64,000 nt of DNA from Domibacillus sp. DTU_2020_1001157_1_SI_ALB_TIR_016 (GCF_032341995.1 NZ_CP135439.1:2046001-2110000), one strand, 5' to 3'; positions 53,549-62,768 are shown, numbered from the stretch's first letter. Made by a program: numbers and translations. The notes: generated from the letters alone by a model not told the origin.

Positions 53549-53617
53549 TCATGAGATCGCATCCATACCAAGTTGATTATCGTAATTGTTAGCACCAAAA
53601 TGCGCACTTTTTGCCAT
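53549..53617 (-). CDS. Microprotein, 22 aa
   Basis: ATG 53617 follows TGGAGGTTTAATT, an excellent site. The peptide AKSAHFGANNYDNQLG is Asn/Gly/Ala-rich and ends DAIS. No radical SAM or peptidase gene adjoins it. It could be a small spore or signalling peptide, or a truncated gene; function unknown. Confidence 0.4.
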   Translation of the reverse strand: MAKSAHFGANNYDNQLGMDAIS

Positions 53618-53784
53618 AATTAAACCTCCAGGCACTTGAGTATCTTTAAAATCTGTGACGAGTTTCTTCTATTTTGGTTTTTATCATTTTCCTCACCCAC
53701 TGAACATTTGTTCTGTACCTAATTACACCATTTTAGCAATAGAGCGTTCAAGGAAAAAGAATGACTGAAAGAGCAACGATTCAT

Positions 53785-53812
53785 CCCCCACTTAGCAAGC
53801 TTGAAGTGGGGG
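53785..53812. repeat. IS200/IS605-type terminal hairpin
   Basis: CCCCCACTT-agcaagcttg-AAGTGGGGG, preceded by GATTCAT; a form often seen at ends of IS200/IS605 elements in Bacillaceae. No transposase remains here. Confidence 0.5.
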
Positions 53813-53890
53813 TGTTCTCGCCGAAGATGATAAAAGCCCTGTCTTTTGTTTGGTAGAAGAAGCGGGCAAAGCAGGAGGATGGTTCGCTAT

Positions 53891-54184
53891 TTAAACAAGG
53901 TTCTGGCTTGTTTGTGCAACAGCTAGATCAATTTTTGCCTGTTCTTCCAGGTTGTAAGGGTGGTAATATCCCTTTTCCATCATATATTTGCTGATCTGTT
54001 CATGGATTGAAATGGCAGCCATCAGCTGTTCACGCAGGGCTGAACGCAATTCAGGTGTTGCGGCTTCCGTAAGCGCAAATGCTGTATTTTTCACACCGGA
54101 TTTAACAGAAATCAAAAAGTCAGTTGCAATGACCTGATCCGTCATTCCGCTCATTCCCGCAACGTTTTTAAATAATTCATTCAT
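53891..54184 (-). CDS. CotF-type spore coat protein (YraF-like), 97 aa
   Basis: Spore coat protein of the CotF family: DQVIATDFLISVKSGVKNTA, then LTEAATPELRSALREQL and KGYYHPYNLEEQAKIDL, a four-helix-like segment typical of the group. The start overlaps the stop of the 54181-54387 gene by four bases (ATGA), so they are translated together. Expected in the spore coat after mother-cell transcription. Confidence 0.85.
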   Translation of the reverse strand: MNELFKNVAGMSGMTDQVIATDFLISVKSGVKNTAFALTEAATPELRSALREQLMAAISIHEQISKYMMEKGYYHPYNLEEQAKIDLAVAQTSQNLV

Positions 54185-54387
54185 TGTATAATGCCCCCTC
54201 CCGGTAAAAATGTTTTTAGCTGCTGAAGGTGCTGCTGGCCCGCTTGTGCGTCTGCTTCAAGCAGGGTTTTTAATTCCGGATCCTGTGCAAGTTTGCTCAT
54301 CGTCGCTGATTTTGTCGTACAGAGGCTTTTAAAAACGACTAATTCATGCAGTTCCAGAGACTCGTGCTGACCTAAATGATTCCTCAC
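54181..54387 (-). CDS. Spore coat protein (YraG-like), 68 aa
   Basis: GTG 54387 follows GAGGTGATAAAT. Helical HESLELHELVVFKSLCTTKS and LEADAQAGQQHLQQLKTFL resemble the N-terminal module of CotF-like proteins. It pairs with the next gene as B. subtilis YraG with YraF. A diverged, oppositely oriented pair lies across a 150-base gap, so the two pairs arose by duplication. Confidence 0.8.
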   Translation of the reverse strand: MRNHLGQHESLELHELVVFKSLCTTKSATMSKLAQDPELKTLLEADAQAGQQHLQQLKTFLPGGGIIQ

Positions 54388-54540
54388 ATTTATCACCTCT
54401 TCAGTTATTCATACACGCTTCTTATTTTGGCTTTTCATCTGTTCCTTATTCAAACATGCACGAATTGAATGAACCCTCTGAATAAATGAAGAAAATAAAA
54501 GGAAAAATGAATGTTGTGACTAACTAAGGGGGTGATAAAT

Positions 54541-54747
54541 ATGGACCAAAAAGGACTTGCATTTCATGAAACAATGGAGATCCATGAAATGATTAACTTT
54601 AAAACCGTCTGTATGCTGAAATCAAAACTCATGCAGGGGGCGTGCTTTGACAGCGATTTAAAAGCAATGATGGAAAAAGATGCACAGCAGTCGATTCACC
54701 AAATGAATGAATTATTAGAGCTTTACAAGGGAGCCAGAGCATTTTAA
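54541..54747 (+). CDS. Spore coat protein (YraG-like), 68 aa
   Basis: ATG 54541 is eight bases after GGGGG. FHETMEIHEMINFKTVCMLK and LKAMMEKDAQQSIHQMNELL align with the divergent 68-residue protein at 54181-54387. First gene of a plus-strand coat/alcohol dehydrogenase unit. Confidence 0.82.
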   Translation: MDQKGLAFHETMEIHEMINFKTVCMLKSKLMQGACFDSDLKAMMEKDAQQSIHQMNELLELYKGARAF

Positions 54748-54765
54748 TTTTTGGAGGTGGAAAGT

Positions 54766-55125
54766 GTGAACGATTATTTAGATCCGATTAATTCAGTAGG
54801 GATGCCTGAGCTTGCTGATTCCGGTATTGCATTAGAGTTTTTGCTTTCTGTGAAAAATGGAGTAAGAAACTGCGCGGCTGCGATAACAGAAGCCGCTACC
54901 CCAGAAGTCCGCTCTGTCCTTATCAAACATCTGGAGCAAGGCATTGATCTTCATGGTGAAGTAACGGAGCTAATGCTGCATAAAGGCTGGCTCCATCCAT
55001 ATAACGTGGACAAACAGGTTCAAATGGATATCAAATCTGCTGAAACAGCCGTAGATATCGCCCGGCTGCCGCTCTTCCCGACCAATACAAATCGAAAAGG
55101 GTTATTTCCAACCCCGCCAAAATAA
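54766..55125 (+). CDS. CotF-type spore coat protein (YraF-like), 119 aa
   Basis: GTG 54766 is eight bases after GGAGG. Core ALEFLLSVKNGVRNCAAAIT, EAATPEVRSVLIKHLEQG, HKGWLHPYNVDKQVQMDI matches the divergent 97-residue protein, but with an extra Pro/Asn/Lys-rich C-terminal tail. Lies between the YraG-like gene and the alcohol dehydrogenase gene. Confidence 0.85.
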   Translation: MNDYLDPINSVGMPELADSGIALEFLLSVKNGVRNCAAAITEAATPEVRSVLIKHLEQGIDLHGEVTELMLHKGWLHPYNVDKQVQMDIKSAETAVDIARLPLFPTNTNRKGLFPTPPK

Positions 55126-55154
55126 ATATGACCATCGTGGAGGAGGTTTAACAA

Positions 55155-56291
55155 ATGAAAGCTGTCACATTTCAAGGCGTAAAAGAAGTGGTTGTAAAAG
55201 AAGTAAAAGCGCCTACTATTCAAAAACCGGATGATATTATCGTCAAGCCTACATTAACGGCAATCTGCGGTTCTGATTTGCATTTGATTCACGGCATGAT
55301 CCCGAATCTTCAAGAGGATTATATTATCGGACATGAACCGATGGGAGTCGTAGAGGAAGTCGGTCCAGCTGTCACAAAGGTGAAAAAAGGGGACCGTGTG
55401 ATTATTCCGTTTAATATCAGCTGCGGAGAGTGCTGGTTCTGTAAGCATGAGCTTGAAAGCCAATGCGATAATTCCAACGACAATGGCGAAATGGGTGCTT
55501 ATTTTGGATATACCGGCACGACGGGAGGATATCCCGGCGGACAGGCAGAATATATGCGCGTTCCATATGGGAATTTTACACCGTTTAAAATTCCTGAAGA
55601 CAGCGAAGTCGAGGATGAGAAGCTTGTCCTGCTTGCGGACGCCGCTTCAACCGCACACTGGAGTGTTGACAATGCCGGTGTAAAAGAAGGCGACACCGTA
55701 ATTATTCTCGGCTGTGGACCGGTGGGATTGCTTGCCCAAAAATTTGCCTGGCTAAAAGGAGCAAAACGCGTAATTGCGGTTGATTATGTCGGTTACCGCC
55801 TTGAACATGCGAAGAGAACAAACAAAGTGGAAATTGTAAACTTTGAAGATGAACAAAATATTGGAAATCACTTGAAAGAAATGACAAGCGGCGGAGCAGA
55901 TGTGGTTATTGATTGCGTTGGAATGAGCGGGAAAATGACGCCAATCGAGTTTCTCGCAACAGGCATGAAGCTTCACGGCGGTGCTCTGGGCGGTCTTATT
56001 ATTGCCAGCCAGGCTGTTCGAAAAGGCGGCACCGTGCAAGTAACCGGCGTATACGGCGCAGCGTACAATGGTTTTCCAATGGGGGATTTCTTCCAGCGGA
56101 ATATTAATATACGAACAGGCCAGGCACCCGTTATCCACCGCATGCCTCATTTGTATAAGCTGATTGCGGAAGGCAAAGTAGATCCGAGTGATGTGGTTAC
56201 CCACATTCTGCCGCTTGATCAAGCAAAAAAAGGTTATGAATTGTTTGATACAAAAACAGATGACTGCATAAAAGTTGTATTGAAACCATAA
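55155..56291 (+). CDS. adhB: Zinc-dependent alcohol dehydrogenase (AdhB-like)
   Basis: 378 residues, ATG behind GAGGAGG. Medium-chain zinc dehydrogenase: catalytic zinc ligands in AICGSDLHLIHG and IGHEPMG, structural zinc cysteines in SCGECWFCKHELESQC, GGYPGGQAEYMRVPY as in AdhB/FdhA-like enzymes, and nucleotide-binding LGCGPVGLLAQ. It sits 29 bases after CotF-type genes, reproducing the B. subtilis yraGF-adhB-yraED arrangement, so forespore or mother-cell expression is likely. The physiological substrate is unknown. Confidence 0.88.
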   Translation: MKAVTFQGVKEVVVKEVKAPTIQKPDDIIVKPTLTAICGSDLHLIHGMIPNLQEDYIIGHEPMGVVEEVGPAVTKVKKGDRVIIPFNISCGECWFCKHELESQCDNSNDNGEMGAYFGYTGTTGGYPGGQAEYMRVPYGNFTPFKIPEDSEVEDEKLVLLADAASTAHWSVDNAGVKEGDTVIILGCGPVGLLAQKFAWLKGAKRVIAVDYVGYRLEHAKRTNKVEIVNFEDEQNIGNHLKEMTSGGADVVIDCVGMSGKMTPIEFLATGMKLHGGALGGLIIASQAVRKGGTVQVTGVYGAAYNGFPMGDFFQRNINIRTGQAPVIHRMPHLYKLIAEGKVDPSDVVTHILPLDQAKKGYELFDTKTDDCIKVVLKP

Positions 56292-56405
56292 AAACAAAAA
56301 AGAAGCGCCCTCGCCATGATAAGCTGAACCCCGGTAGTTTAAGGTTTCTGTCTATTGTCCAACAATAATTGAATAAGTAGAAAAAGGCTCATAATTACCT
56401 CGTTG

Positions 56406-56448
56406 TTGACACTCCCACGGCTAAAGCCGCAAGCCGTAGGAGTGTCAA
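56406..56448. repeat. IS200/IS605-type terminal hairpin
   Basis: TTGACACTCCCACGGCT pairs with AGCCGTAGGAGTGTCAA (one mismatch), loop AAAGCCGCA. CTCCCACGGCTAAAGCCG is characteristic of IS200/IS605 ends in Bacillus. It lies just after the glcF stop on the antisense side and may act as its terminator. Confidence 0.55.
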
Positions 56449-56466
56449 ACAGGTTAAATATACAAT

Positions 56467-57771
56467 TCATGAAATTCCAGCTGTTTCAGCAAGATACTCG
56501 ATTAAGTGCAGTGCTCTCACAGACTGAGAAAGATTTTCACGTTCAATACCCAGCTTCATCTGCAGCAGGCATCCTGGATTGGTCGTAATTACAACCGATG
56601 CTCCGGTCGCTTTTGTGTCTTTCATCTTTTCATCGAGAATTTCCATAGATGCATCATAGTTAACGATGTTATAAACTCCTGCTGAACCGCAGCACATGTC
56701 TGCCCGCTCCATTTCTATCAATTGAATGCTTGAAATACTTTTTAAAAGCTCTACAGGCTGTTTTGTCACTTTCTGCACATTTGTCATGTGGCAGGAACGT
56801 TGATACGTTACCCGCTCCTCCCGATTTAATCGCAGATTCGGCAAACCGCCGCACGAAATCAGTACCTCGCTGATATCTTTAGATTTTTCAGAGAATGCCG
56901 AAGCTCTAGCTGCCCATTCCTGATCACTTGCAAGCAAATGACCATATTCATACAGCATAGCACCACATCCTCCTGCATTATTCACAACAAAATCAACGTT
57001 CTCTTCTTCAAACGCTGCGATATTTTGCTTAGCCAGACGCTTGGCTTCCTCCATTTCCCCAGAATGTGCATGCAGCGCCCCGCAGCATGTTTGTTTTTGT
57101 ATAACGACAACATCACAGCCCGCTTCAGCCAGCAGCTCAATCGATAACCGGTTAATATGCTGAAACATGGCATCCATAATACATCCAGTAAAAAAGGCGA
57201 CCGTGTATTTCTTTTCTCCTTTTGCTTTTATTCTGTTAGACGTTTTTTTGCGCTCTTTCGGTGAAACGGCCTGTGGCATGACCGCTTCGAATGCCCCTAA
57301 ATGATAGGGCAACTTGTTTGTCATACCAGATTTATGGGCTGCTTTTCGTACTCCGCTTTTTTCATAAAGCCAAACGGCATTACCCGTTAATGTCATAGCC
57401 TGCCTGCTTGGAAATACTTTTTTAAACATGGCCTTTCTCAGCAGCCGGACAGGAACAGAAAATGTCTTGCGTTTCACAATCGCTGCCCGCGCTGCTTCTA
57501 AAAGAGACCCATATTGAACTCCGGTTGGACATGCTGTTTCACAGGCGCGGCAGCCAAGGCACATATTCATTGGCTCTTCCAGAACCGATAAATCTGTTAT
57601 TTTTCCTTCCCCGACCATTTTGATCAGGTTAATTCGGCCGCGCGGAGAATGTGTTTCTTTCCCCATTGTCATATAAGTCGGACAAACCGGCAGACAATAG
57701 CCGCATTGTACGCAGGCATTTGTTTTTTTATACTGTAATTCTTCTTTTAGTTGTTCGAGCGTTTGCTTCAT
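56467..57771 (-). CDS. glcF: Glycolate oxidase iron-sulfur subunit GlcF
   Basis: 434 residues. Two 4Fe-4S clusters are shown by CVQCGYCLPVCPTY (about 20-33) and CLGCRACETACPTG (about 69-82); two cysteine-rich CCG domains follow (TCCGALHAHSGE, DMCCGSAGVYN). This is the electron-transfer subunit that passes electrons from GlcD to the quinone pool. Start one base after the glcD stop, with GGAG inside the end of glcD, so translation is coupled. Confidence 0.9.
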   Translation of the reverse strand: MKQTLEQLKEELQYKKTNACVQCGYCLPVCPTYMTMGKETHSPRGRINLIKMVGEGKITDLSVLEEPMNMCLGCRACETACPTGVQYGSLLEAARAAIVKRKTFSVPVRLLRKAMFKKVFPSRQAMTLTGNAVWLYEKSGVRKAAHKSGMTNKLPYHLGAFEAVMPQAVSPKERKKTSNRIKAKGEKKYTVAFFTGCIMDAMFQHINRLSIELLAEAGCDVVVIQKQTCCGALHAHSGEMEEAKRLAKQNIAAFEEENVDFVVNNAGGCGAMLYEYGHLLASDQEWAARASAFSEKSKDISEVLISCGGLPNLRLNREERVTYQRSCHMTNVQKVTKQPVELLKSISSIQLIEMERADMCCGSAGVYNIVNYDASMEILDEKMKDTKATGASVVITTNPGCLLQMKLGIERENLSQSVRALHLIEYLAETAGIS

Positions 57772-57772
57772 C

Positions 57773-59182
57773 TTAACTCAACTCCAATTTCTGCCCCGGT
57801 TCAGGGAATATTTTTCCAGGGTTCATGATGTTGTTTGGGTCCCACACTTTTTTAATACGCTTCATCATATCCAGACCGGCTGCACCCAGCTCCATTTCCA
57901 TGAATGGGGCTTTCATTAAGCCAATACCGTGTTCCCCCGAAAGTGTTCCGCCGAGTTCCACTGCTGTTGTAAAGATCTCAGCAACCGCCTGCTCAACACG
58001 GCGCATTTCTTCCTTGTCGTTTTTGTCGCAAATAATGTTAGGGTGTAAATTTCCATCCCCTGCATGACCAAATACAACAAGGTGTATGTTGTACTTATCA
58101 CGAATTTCTTGAAGCCTTTGGCACATTTGCGGAATTTTGCTTCTTGGCACCGTGGCATCTTCTGAAATTTTAGTTGGTTTTATACGGACGATAGCTGGCG
58201 ACACCAGCTTACGGGCTCTCCAGATTTCTGCTTCTTCAGCTTTGTTTTGTGGAATACGAATTTCCTCAGCACCAACCGAATGGCATAGTTCATTTATCTT
58301 TTTTACTTCGTCTTCCAAAGCCAGAGGATGCCCATCCAATTCAATTAAGATAATGGCTTCTGCCTCTGTTGGCAGGCCTAACGGTTCGTAATTTTCAACC
58401 GCCGTAATAGAAGACTGATCCATCAGCTCCATTTTTGAAGGCAAAATCCCTGCCGATAAGATTTTTGAAATGGCACTTCCTGCATCAACAAGGCTGTTGA
58501 ACACCGCCATAACCGTGGCAGAAGCGATGGGTTTTGGAATAAGCCGAAGTATCGCTTTTGTAATAATACCCAGCGTTCCCTCTGATCCGACAATCAGTTT
58601 TGTTAAATCATAGCCGGTTACGTTTTTTACTGTTTTTCCACCTGTTTTAATAATCTCCCCTTCCGGCGTGATCACTTCCAACCCAATCACATAATCTTTG
58701 GTTACTCCGTACTTTAATCCTCTGGGCCCGCCTGAATTTTCAGCCAGATTGCCGCCAATGGTAGATACATGAGAACTGCTTGGATCCGGCGGATACATAA
58801 GCCCTCTTTGTTCTGCGGCTTGATGGATAGCGGATGTCAGTACACCCGGAGAAACAACGGCAACCAAATCTTCTTCATAAATTTCAAGCACATCGTTCAT
58901 AACAGATAAATCAAACACAAGTCCCCCTTTTACCGGAAGAGGCCCGCCGCTTAAAGAAGTTGACTGGCCGCGGGGATAAACCGGAATCTGCTCGCGGTTT
59001 GCCAGTTTCACAAGAGCAGCCAGTTCTTCCACACTTTTGGTCTGAATGACTGCATCCGGCAAAAACGTGCCGAAAGAGCCGTCAAATGAATAACTAAAGC
59101 GATCACTTTCATCTATTAGGACTCTTCCTTCTTTCACGATGTTTTGAATTTCTTCAATGTGTTTCGGTTTAACCGCTTTCAT
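57773..59182 (-). CDS. glcD: Glycolate oxidase FAD subunit GlcD
   Basis: 469 residues of the FAD-binding PCMH/vanillyl-alcohol oxidase family: YPRGQSTSLSGGPLPVKGG, STIGGNLAENSGGPRGLKYG and TGYDLTKLIVGSEGTLGI form the FAD site; HAGDGNLHPNI and SGEHGIGLMK form the substrate site. Oxidises glycolate or D-lactate-like 2-hydroxy acids. GGGGAGACGGG precedes the ATG. No GlcE is present; Bacillus uses GlcD plus GlcF only. Confidence 0.92.
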   Translation of the reverse strand: MKAVKPKHIEEIQNIVKEGRVLIDESDRFSYSFDGSFGTFLPDAVIQTKSVEELAALVKLANREQIPVYPRGQSTSLSGGPLPVKGGLVFDLSVMNDVLEIYEEDLVAVVSPGVLTSAIHQAAEQRGLMYPPDPSSSHVSTIGGNLAENSGGPRGLKYGVTKDYVIGLEVITPEGEIIKTGGKTVKNVTGYDLTKLIVGSEGTLGIITKAILRLIPKPIASATVMAVFNSLVDAGSAISKILSAGILPSKMELMDQSSITAVENYEPLGLPTEAEAIILIELDGHPLALEDEVKKINELCHSVGAEEIRIPQNKAEEAEIWRARKLVSPAIVRIKPTKISEDATVPRSKIPQMCQRLQEIRDKYNIHLVVFGHAGDGNLHPNIICDKNDKEEMRRVEQAVAEIFTTAVELGGTLSGEHGIGLMKAPFMEMELGAAGLDMMKRIKKVWDPNNIMNPGKIFPEPGQKLELS

Positions 59183-59201
59183 TTCCCGTCTCCCCTTTTG
59201 T

Positions 59202-59909
59202 CTATACTGTATAGTCTCTCAATAATAAGCTTAATTTCTTTTCCGCATTTTTAAGATGAATCACGCATTGAATCTTGGCCAGTTCCGGTTCTTCTGCTTC
59301 AATGGCCAGCAAAATATTATAATGCTCTTTATAAACAGCCTCACGTCTTTGTTTAAGTTCTGCATTTGGCCGAAGAGTAATGTCTAAAGATCTTTTATAT
59401 AAAGAAGACAAGTTTTCCAACGTTTGAATCATAATGGGATTGTGTGTCGCCAAAATAACAGAACGATGAAAATCGATATCTGCATCGATTGCACTCATAC
59501 CTTTTTGAAGCGACTCATCTTCCATTCTTTTTAATATTTCTTTCATTCGTTCAAGCTGTTCTGGTGTACGTCTGAGTGCTGCTAAGTAGGCTCCTTCAGG
59601 CTCCAAGATTTTTCTCATTTCAAAGAGATGCTTAATACTTTCGACATCATCACTTTCTATTCGTACGCGCTGCAGCAATGTTGAATTGGTTGCCTCTTCT
59701 ACATAAGTCCCCCCGCCCTGCCGTGAAGAGATCATACCTGCAGCCCGGAGCATACTCAATGCTTCGCGTATAGGCACTCTGCTAACACCAAACTGGGCAG
59801 ACAACTCCATCTCAGTGGGCAGCTTTGATCCGGGGGGAAATGTTCCGGATTCAATCTGGTTCAATAATTCACGAGAGATGACTTGCGAGATCTTTTCCTT
59901 TTTTGACAT
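59202..59909 (-). CDS. FadR/LldR-type GntR family regulator
   Basis: 235 residues: N-terminal winged helix (LLNQIESGTFPPGSKLPTE, FGVSRVPIREALSMLRAAGM, RQGGGTYV) and a C-terminal FCD domain with the metal ligands in DIDFHRSVI and H-rich helices (FCD proteins bind small organic acids). It precedes glcD on the same strand and is divergent from an MFS permease. Probably represses both units through the three operators at 59966-60111, relieved by glycolate or lactate. Confidence 0.88.
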   Translation of the reverse strand: MSKKEKISQVISRELLNQIESGTFPPGSKLPTEMELSAQFGVSRVPIREALSMLRAAGMISSRQGGGTYVEEATNSTLLQRVRIESDDVESIKHLFEMRKILEPEGAYLAALRRTPEQLERMKEILKRMEDESLQKGMSAIDADIDFHRSVILATHNPIMIQTLENLSSLYKRSLDITLRPNAELKQRREAVYKEHYNILLAIEAEEPELAKIQCVIHLKNAEKKLSLLLRDYTV

Positions 59910-59965
59910 GTTTCGTTCCTTCCTCTCTCTTCATTGCAACAAGAAGTATTGCTTTATTTATAACA

Positions 59966-60111
59966 AATTTGTATAACAAATTTCAAGTAATTTGTTATAC
60001 ATTTATATTTTAATTTTTCTAAAAGTTGATTTACAAAGCTTTTTATAGACTCTATAATAAATAAAAATGGTAAACAAAACAATATAATCCATTAAATTTG
60101 TATAACAAATT
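59966..60111. promoter_or_regulatory. Triple GntR-type operator region
   Basis: AATTTGTATAACAAATT occurs at 59966-59982 and 60095-60111, and the inverted, imperfect AATTTGTTATACATTT at 59989-60004. Each has AATTTGT and ACAAATT half-sites around three bases, the form used by FadR/LldR regulators. They lie between the regulator and permease genes, about 113 bases apart. Confidence 0.75.
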
Positions 60112-60331
60112 TTCGAAGTTCCATAAATTAGTCATGCAAATTTGTTGTTCATAATGTTATTCTTCTTTGAACTGTATGACCATTGGACTTTGAAAAATTT
60201 CTACCTTTCTTTGTAAACCCTTACATAATAGGTAGAATCCGTTATAGATAAATGAGATTGTTTTTGTTTTGTGTACTTATTTTAAGCAGGAATCCACGGT
60301 CTTTTCATTATGAACATTAGGGGGAATCAGA

Positions 60332-61666
60332 GTGAAAGATTATTCAAAAGATGTAGAAAAACGAACCATCAAAAAAGTAACTATGCGCCTCATCCCATTC
60401 CTTTTTATTCTGTACATCATATCTTATCTGGACAGAGCGAACATTGGATATGCGGCCTTGGACATGAATGCGGATCTTGGCATCACAAGTGAAGTATTTG
60501 GATTTATTTCTGGTATTTTCTTTATTGGTTATTTCTTATTTGAAGTGCCAAGCAACATCTTACTGCAGCGTTATGGTTCAAGAGTGTGGATTGCACGGAT
60601 TTTGATTACCTGGGGGATCGTCTCTGTCGCTACGGCCTTTGCTCAAGAAGCTTCTCACCTTTATATTATCCGCTTCCTGCTTGGTGTCGCTGAAGCCGGC
60701 TTTTTCCCTGGAATTATTCTTTATTTAAACTTCTGGTTTAGAAAAAAAGAACTCGCCCGTACCATCGCTATGTTTATGACAGCTATTCCCGTATCTTATA
60801 TTATCGGCGGGCCATTATCGACATGGATTATGGATAACATTGAGTGGCTTGGTGTTTCAGGCTGGCGCTGGATGTTTATTTTAGAAGGCTCTCCAGCAGT
60901 CATTCTAGGAATTGTTACATATTTTTATTTAACAAATAAACCTGAAGAAGCGAAATGGCTTTCTAAAGAAGAAAAAACCTGGCTGATTGAAGAACTTCGT
61001 AAGGATAAAGAAGAGCATGAAGGAAAGAAAGAAGTGCAAGAAAAAGATCATAAAAAAGCGCTTACTGATAAAAAAGTGTGGCATTTGGCGATCATTTATT
61101 TTGTTTATATTTCAGGAAGCCTTGGTGTTGGCTATTGGATGCCTCAAATTATAAAAGAACTCTCCAGCTTTTTAAGCAATACTCAAATCGGTCTTATATC
61201 CACGATTCCTTTTATTGTGGCTACAATTGCGATGAACTACTGGGCAGTACGCTCTGATCGAACTGGCGAAAGAAAAATGCATTCGGCTATTCCACTGGTC
61301 ATTGGAGCTCTTGCTCTAATTGGAGCTGGATTAACAAGCAATCCATTTCTTTCAATGTTCTTCCTTACTCTGTCTCTTGCTGGAATGTATTGCTTTAAAG
61401 GGCCATTTTTCGCACTTCCGTCCATGTTATTAACTCCATCCACAACAGTTGTAGGTATTGCCGTCATTAACTCCATTGGAAATCTGGGCGGTTTTCTTGG
61501 ACCTTATGCAGTAGGGATGCTTAAGGACTCAACCGGCTCTACAGGTGCAGGACTTATATTCCTTAGCGCCATGCTCCTGATTGGCTTCGTATTAGTATTG
61601 TTTATTAAAAACAGTTCGGCACAAGCCAAATCAACCAGCCAGAAAATAATCAAAAAAACAGTTTAG
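60332..61666 (+). CDS. MFS transporter, anion:cation symporter (ACS) type
   Basis: 444 residues from GTG 60332 behind GGGGGAAT. Twelve membrane segments; the signature DRANIGYAAL after the first helix and EVPSNILLQRYGSRVWIARI are typical of the ACS family (tartrate, galactonate, 4-hydroxyphenylacetate permeases). Divergent from the glc regulator with shared operators, so it probably imports the hydroxy acid oxidised by GlcDF. Confidence 0.85.
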   Translation: MKDYSKDVEKRTIKKVTMRLIPFLFILYIISYLDRANIGYAALDMNADLGITSEVFGFISGIFFIGYFLFEVPSNILLQRYGSRVWIARILITWGIVSVATAFAQEASHLYIIRFLLGVAEAGFFPGIILYLNFWFRKKELARTIAMFMTAIPVSYIIGGPLSTWIMDNIEWLGVSGWRWMFILEGSPAVILGIVTYFYLTNKPEEAKWLSKEEKTWLIEELRKDKEEHEGKKEVQEKDHKKALTDKKVWHLAIIYFVYISGSLGVGYWMPQIIKELSSFLSNTQIGLISTIPFIVATIAMNYWAVRSDRTGERKMHSAIPLVIGALALIGAGLTSNPFLSMFFLTLSLAGMYCFKGPFFALPSMLLTPSTTVVGIAVINSIGNLGGFLGPYAVGMLKDSTGSTGAGLIFLSAMLLIGFVLVLFIKNSSAQAKSTSQKIIKKTV

Positions 61667-61994
61667 TTTAAAAGATATTCCTATAACACATGCTTTCATA
61701 ACATGATGAAAACTCGTTTCTTCGACAAGCTATTATATATGCTTACACAACTAAACATAGGAGCAGAAAAATTAAATTTTTCTATTACGCTGAATGATTA
61801 AACTATTATTTGTGAATGAAGGAAGTTGATTTTTCTGAAGCAGTGGTGTGCTGCACACTGCATTTATGCGATCCCTTTTAAATGTCTTGTAGTAAAGACA
61901 GGTTCACAAAGCACTAAAAGAAAAGCAAACAGCCCAATTCTATGGAGCGGAGAACAAGGTAATCGAGTCAATCGAGTCTTGTTCTCTCTTTTAT
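61667..61994. other. Intergenic, with hairpins
   Basis: Holds GAGAACAAG/CTTGTTCTC (61950-61986) between the convergent permease and TerC genes, a likely shared terminator. No gene seen. Confidence 0.5.
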
Positions 61995-62768
61995 TTATAA
62001 CTTCTCTTTCTCCAATGACTTATTGGCTGGTGCAAACCAGCCGATCAAGGCAATGGCCACTAATACGCCATAAAAAACCAGCGTCCAGGCAGTGCTGTGT
62101 GGAAAGTGATGGTCTAGGACCCCAATATCCTCGTGGGCAAGCGTAATGACAGCCAGTTTGACACCGACCCAGGCTACAATGGCATAAGCCGTTGTTTCCA
62201 ATGCCGGACGCTGGTCAAGAAGTTTCACAAACCAGGTTGCTGCATACTTAATCAGGATCAGGCCGGCAATCCCTCCAATCACAACAACTATAAATTGTCC
62301 TCCATCCATGCCGCCAAAATCCTCAAGCGGTGAATCTGGAAGGCCAAGAGCTAAAGCAACCGCAGCCAGAATCGAATCAATCGCAAAAGCGAGGTCCGCT
62401 AAGGCAATCTTTCCTACTGTAGGCCAGAAACCTTTCCCAGCAGCGTCCTCTTTGATCTCCTCACGAATATTTTCATTTTCTTTCCCGAAACGGGCCTTAA
62501 TCACATGCTTTAAGCCTAAGTAAAGAAGATACGCTGCTCCTATCGCCTGGATCTGCCAGACATTTGCAATAAACGAAATGGCAAAAAGCGCTGCAAATCG
62601 GAAAGCAAATGCCATTATGATTCCATAATTTATCGCTCTTTTTTTCTGATCTTCGGGTAAATGCTTGGCGATAACCGCCAGCACAAGGGCGTTATCAGCC
62701 GATAGCAATCCTTCTAATCCAATTAAAATTAACAATGTCCAGGCATATTCCAGCCAGAGTGACTCCAT
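61995..62768 (-). CDS. TerC family integral membrane protein
   Basis: 257 residues, seven or more membrane segments, start behind GGAGAGGG. Family acid residues are present: GLEGLLSADNALVLAVI in the first helices and ADLAFAIDSILAAVALA later, each with the Asp that binds metal. Bacillus homologues (YkoY, YceF, YjbE types) are linked to manganese export or metalation of secreted enzymes. I looked for a yybP-ykoY manganese riboswitch upstream and did not find its signature. Confidence 0.9.
   Translation of the reverse strand: MESLWLEYAWTLLILIGLEGLLSADNALVLAVIAKHLPEDQKKRAINYGIIMAFAFRFAALFAISFIANVWQIQAIGAAYLLYLGLKHVIKARFGKENENIREEIKEDAAGKGFWPTVGKIALADLAFAIDSILAAVALALGLPDSPLEDFGGMDGGQFIVVVIGGIAGLILIKYAATWFVKLLDQRPALETTAYAIVAWVGVKLAVITLAHEDIGVLDHHFPHSTAWTLVFYGVLVAIALIGWFAPANKSLEKEKL

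Noticed and set aside
55752..56297. 181-residue minus-strand frame
   Set aside because: Antisense of the alcohol dehydrogenase gene, with composition of a shadow frame.
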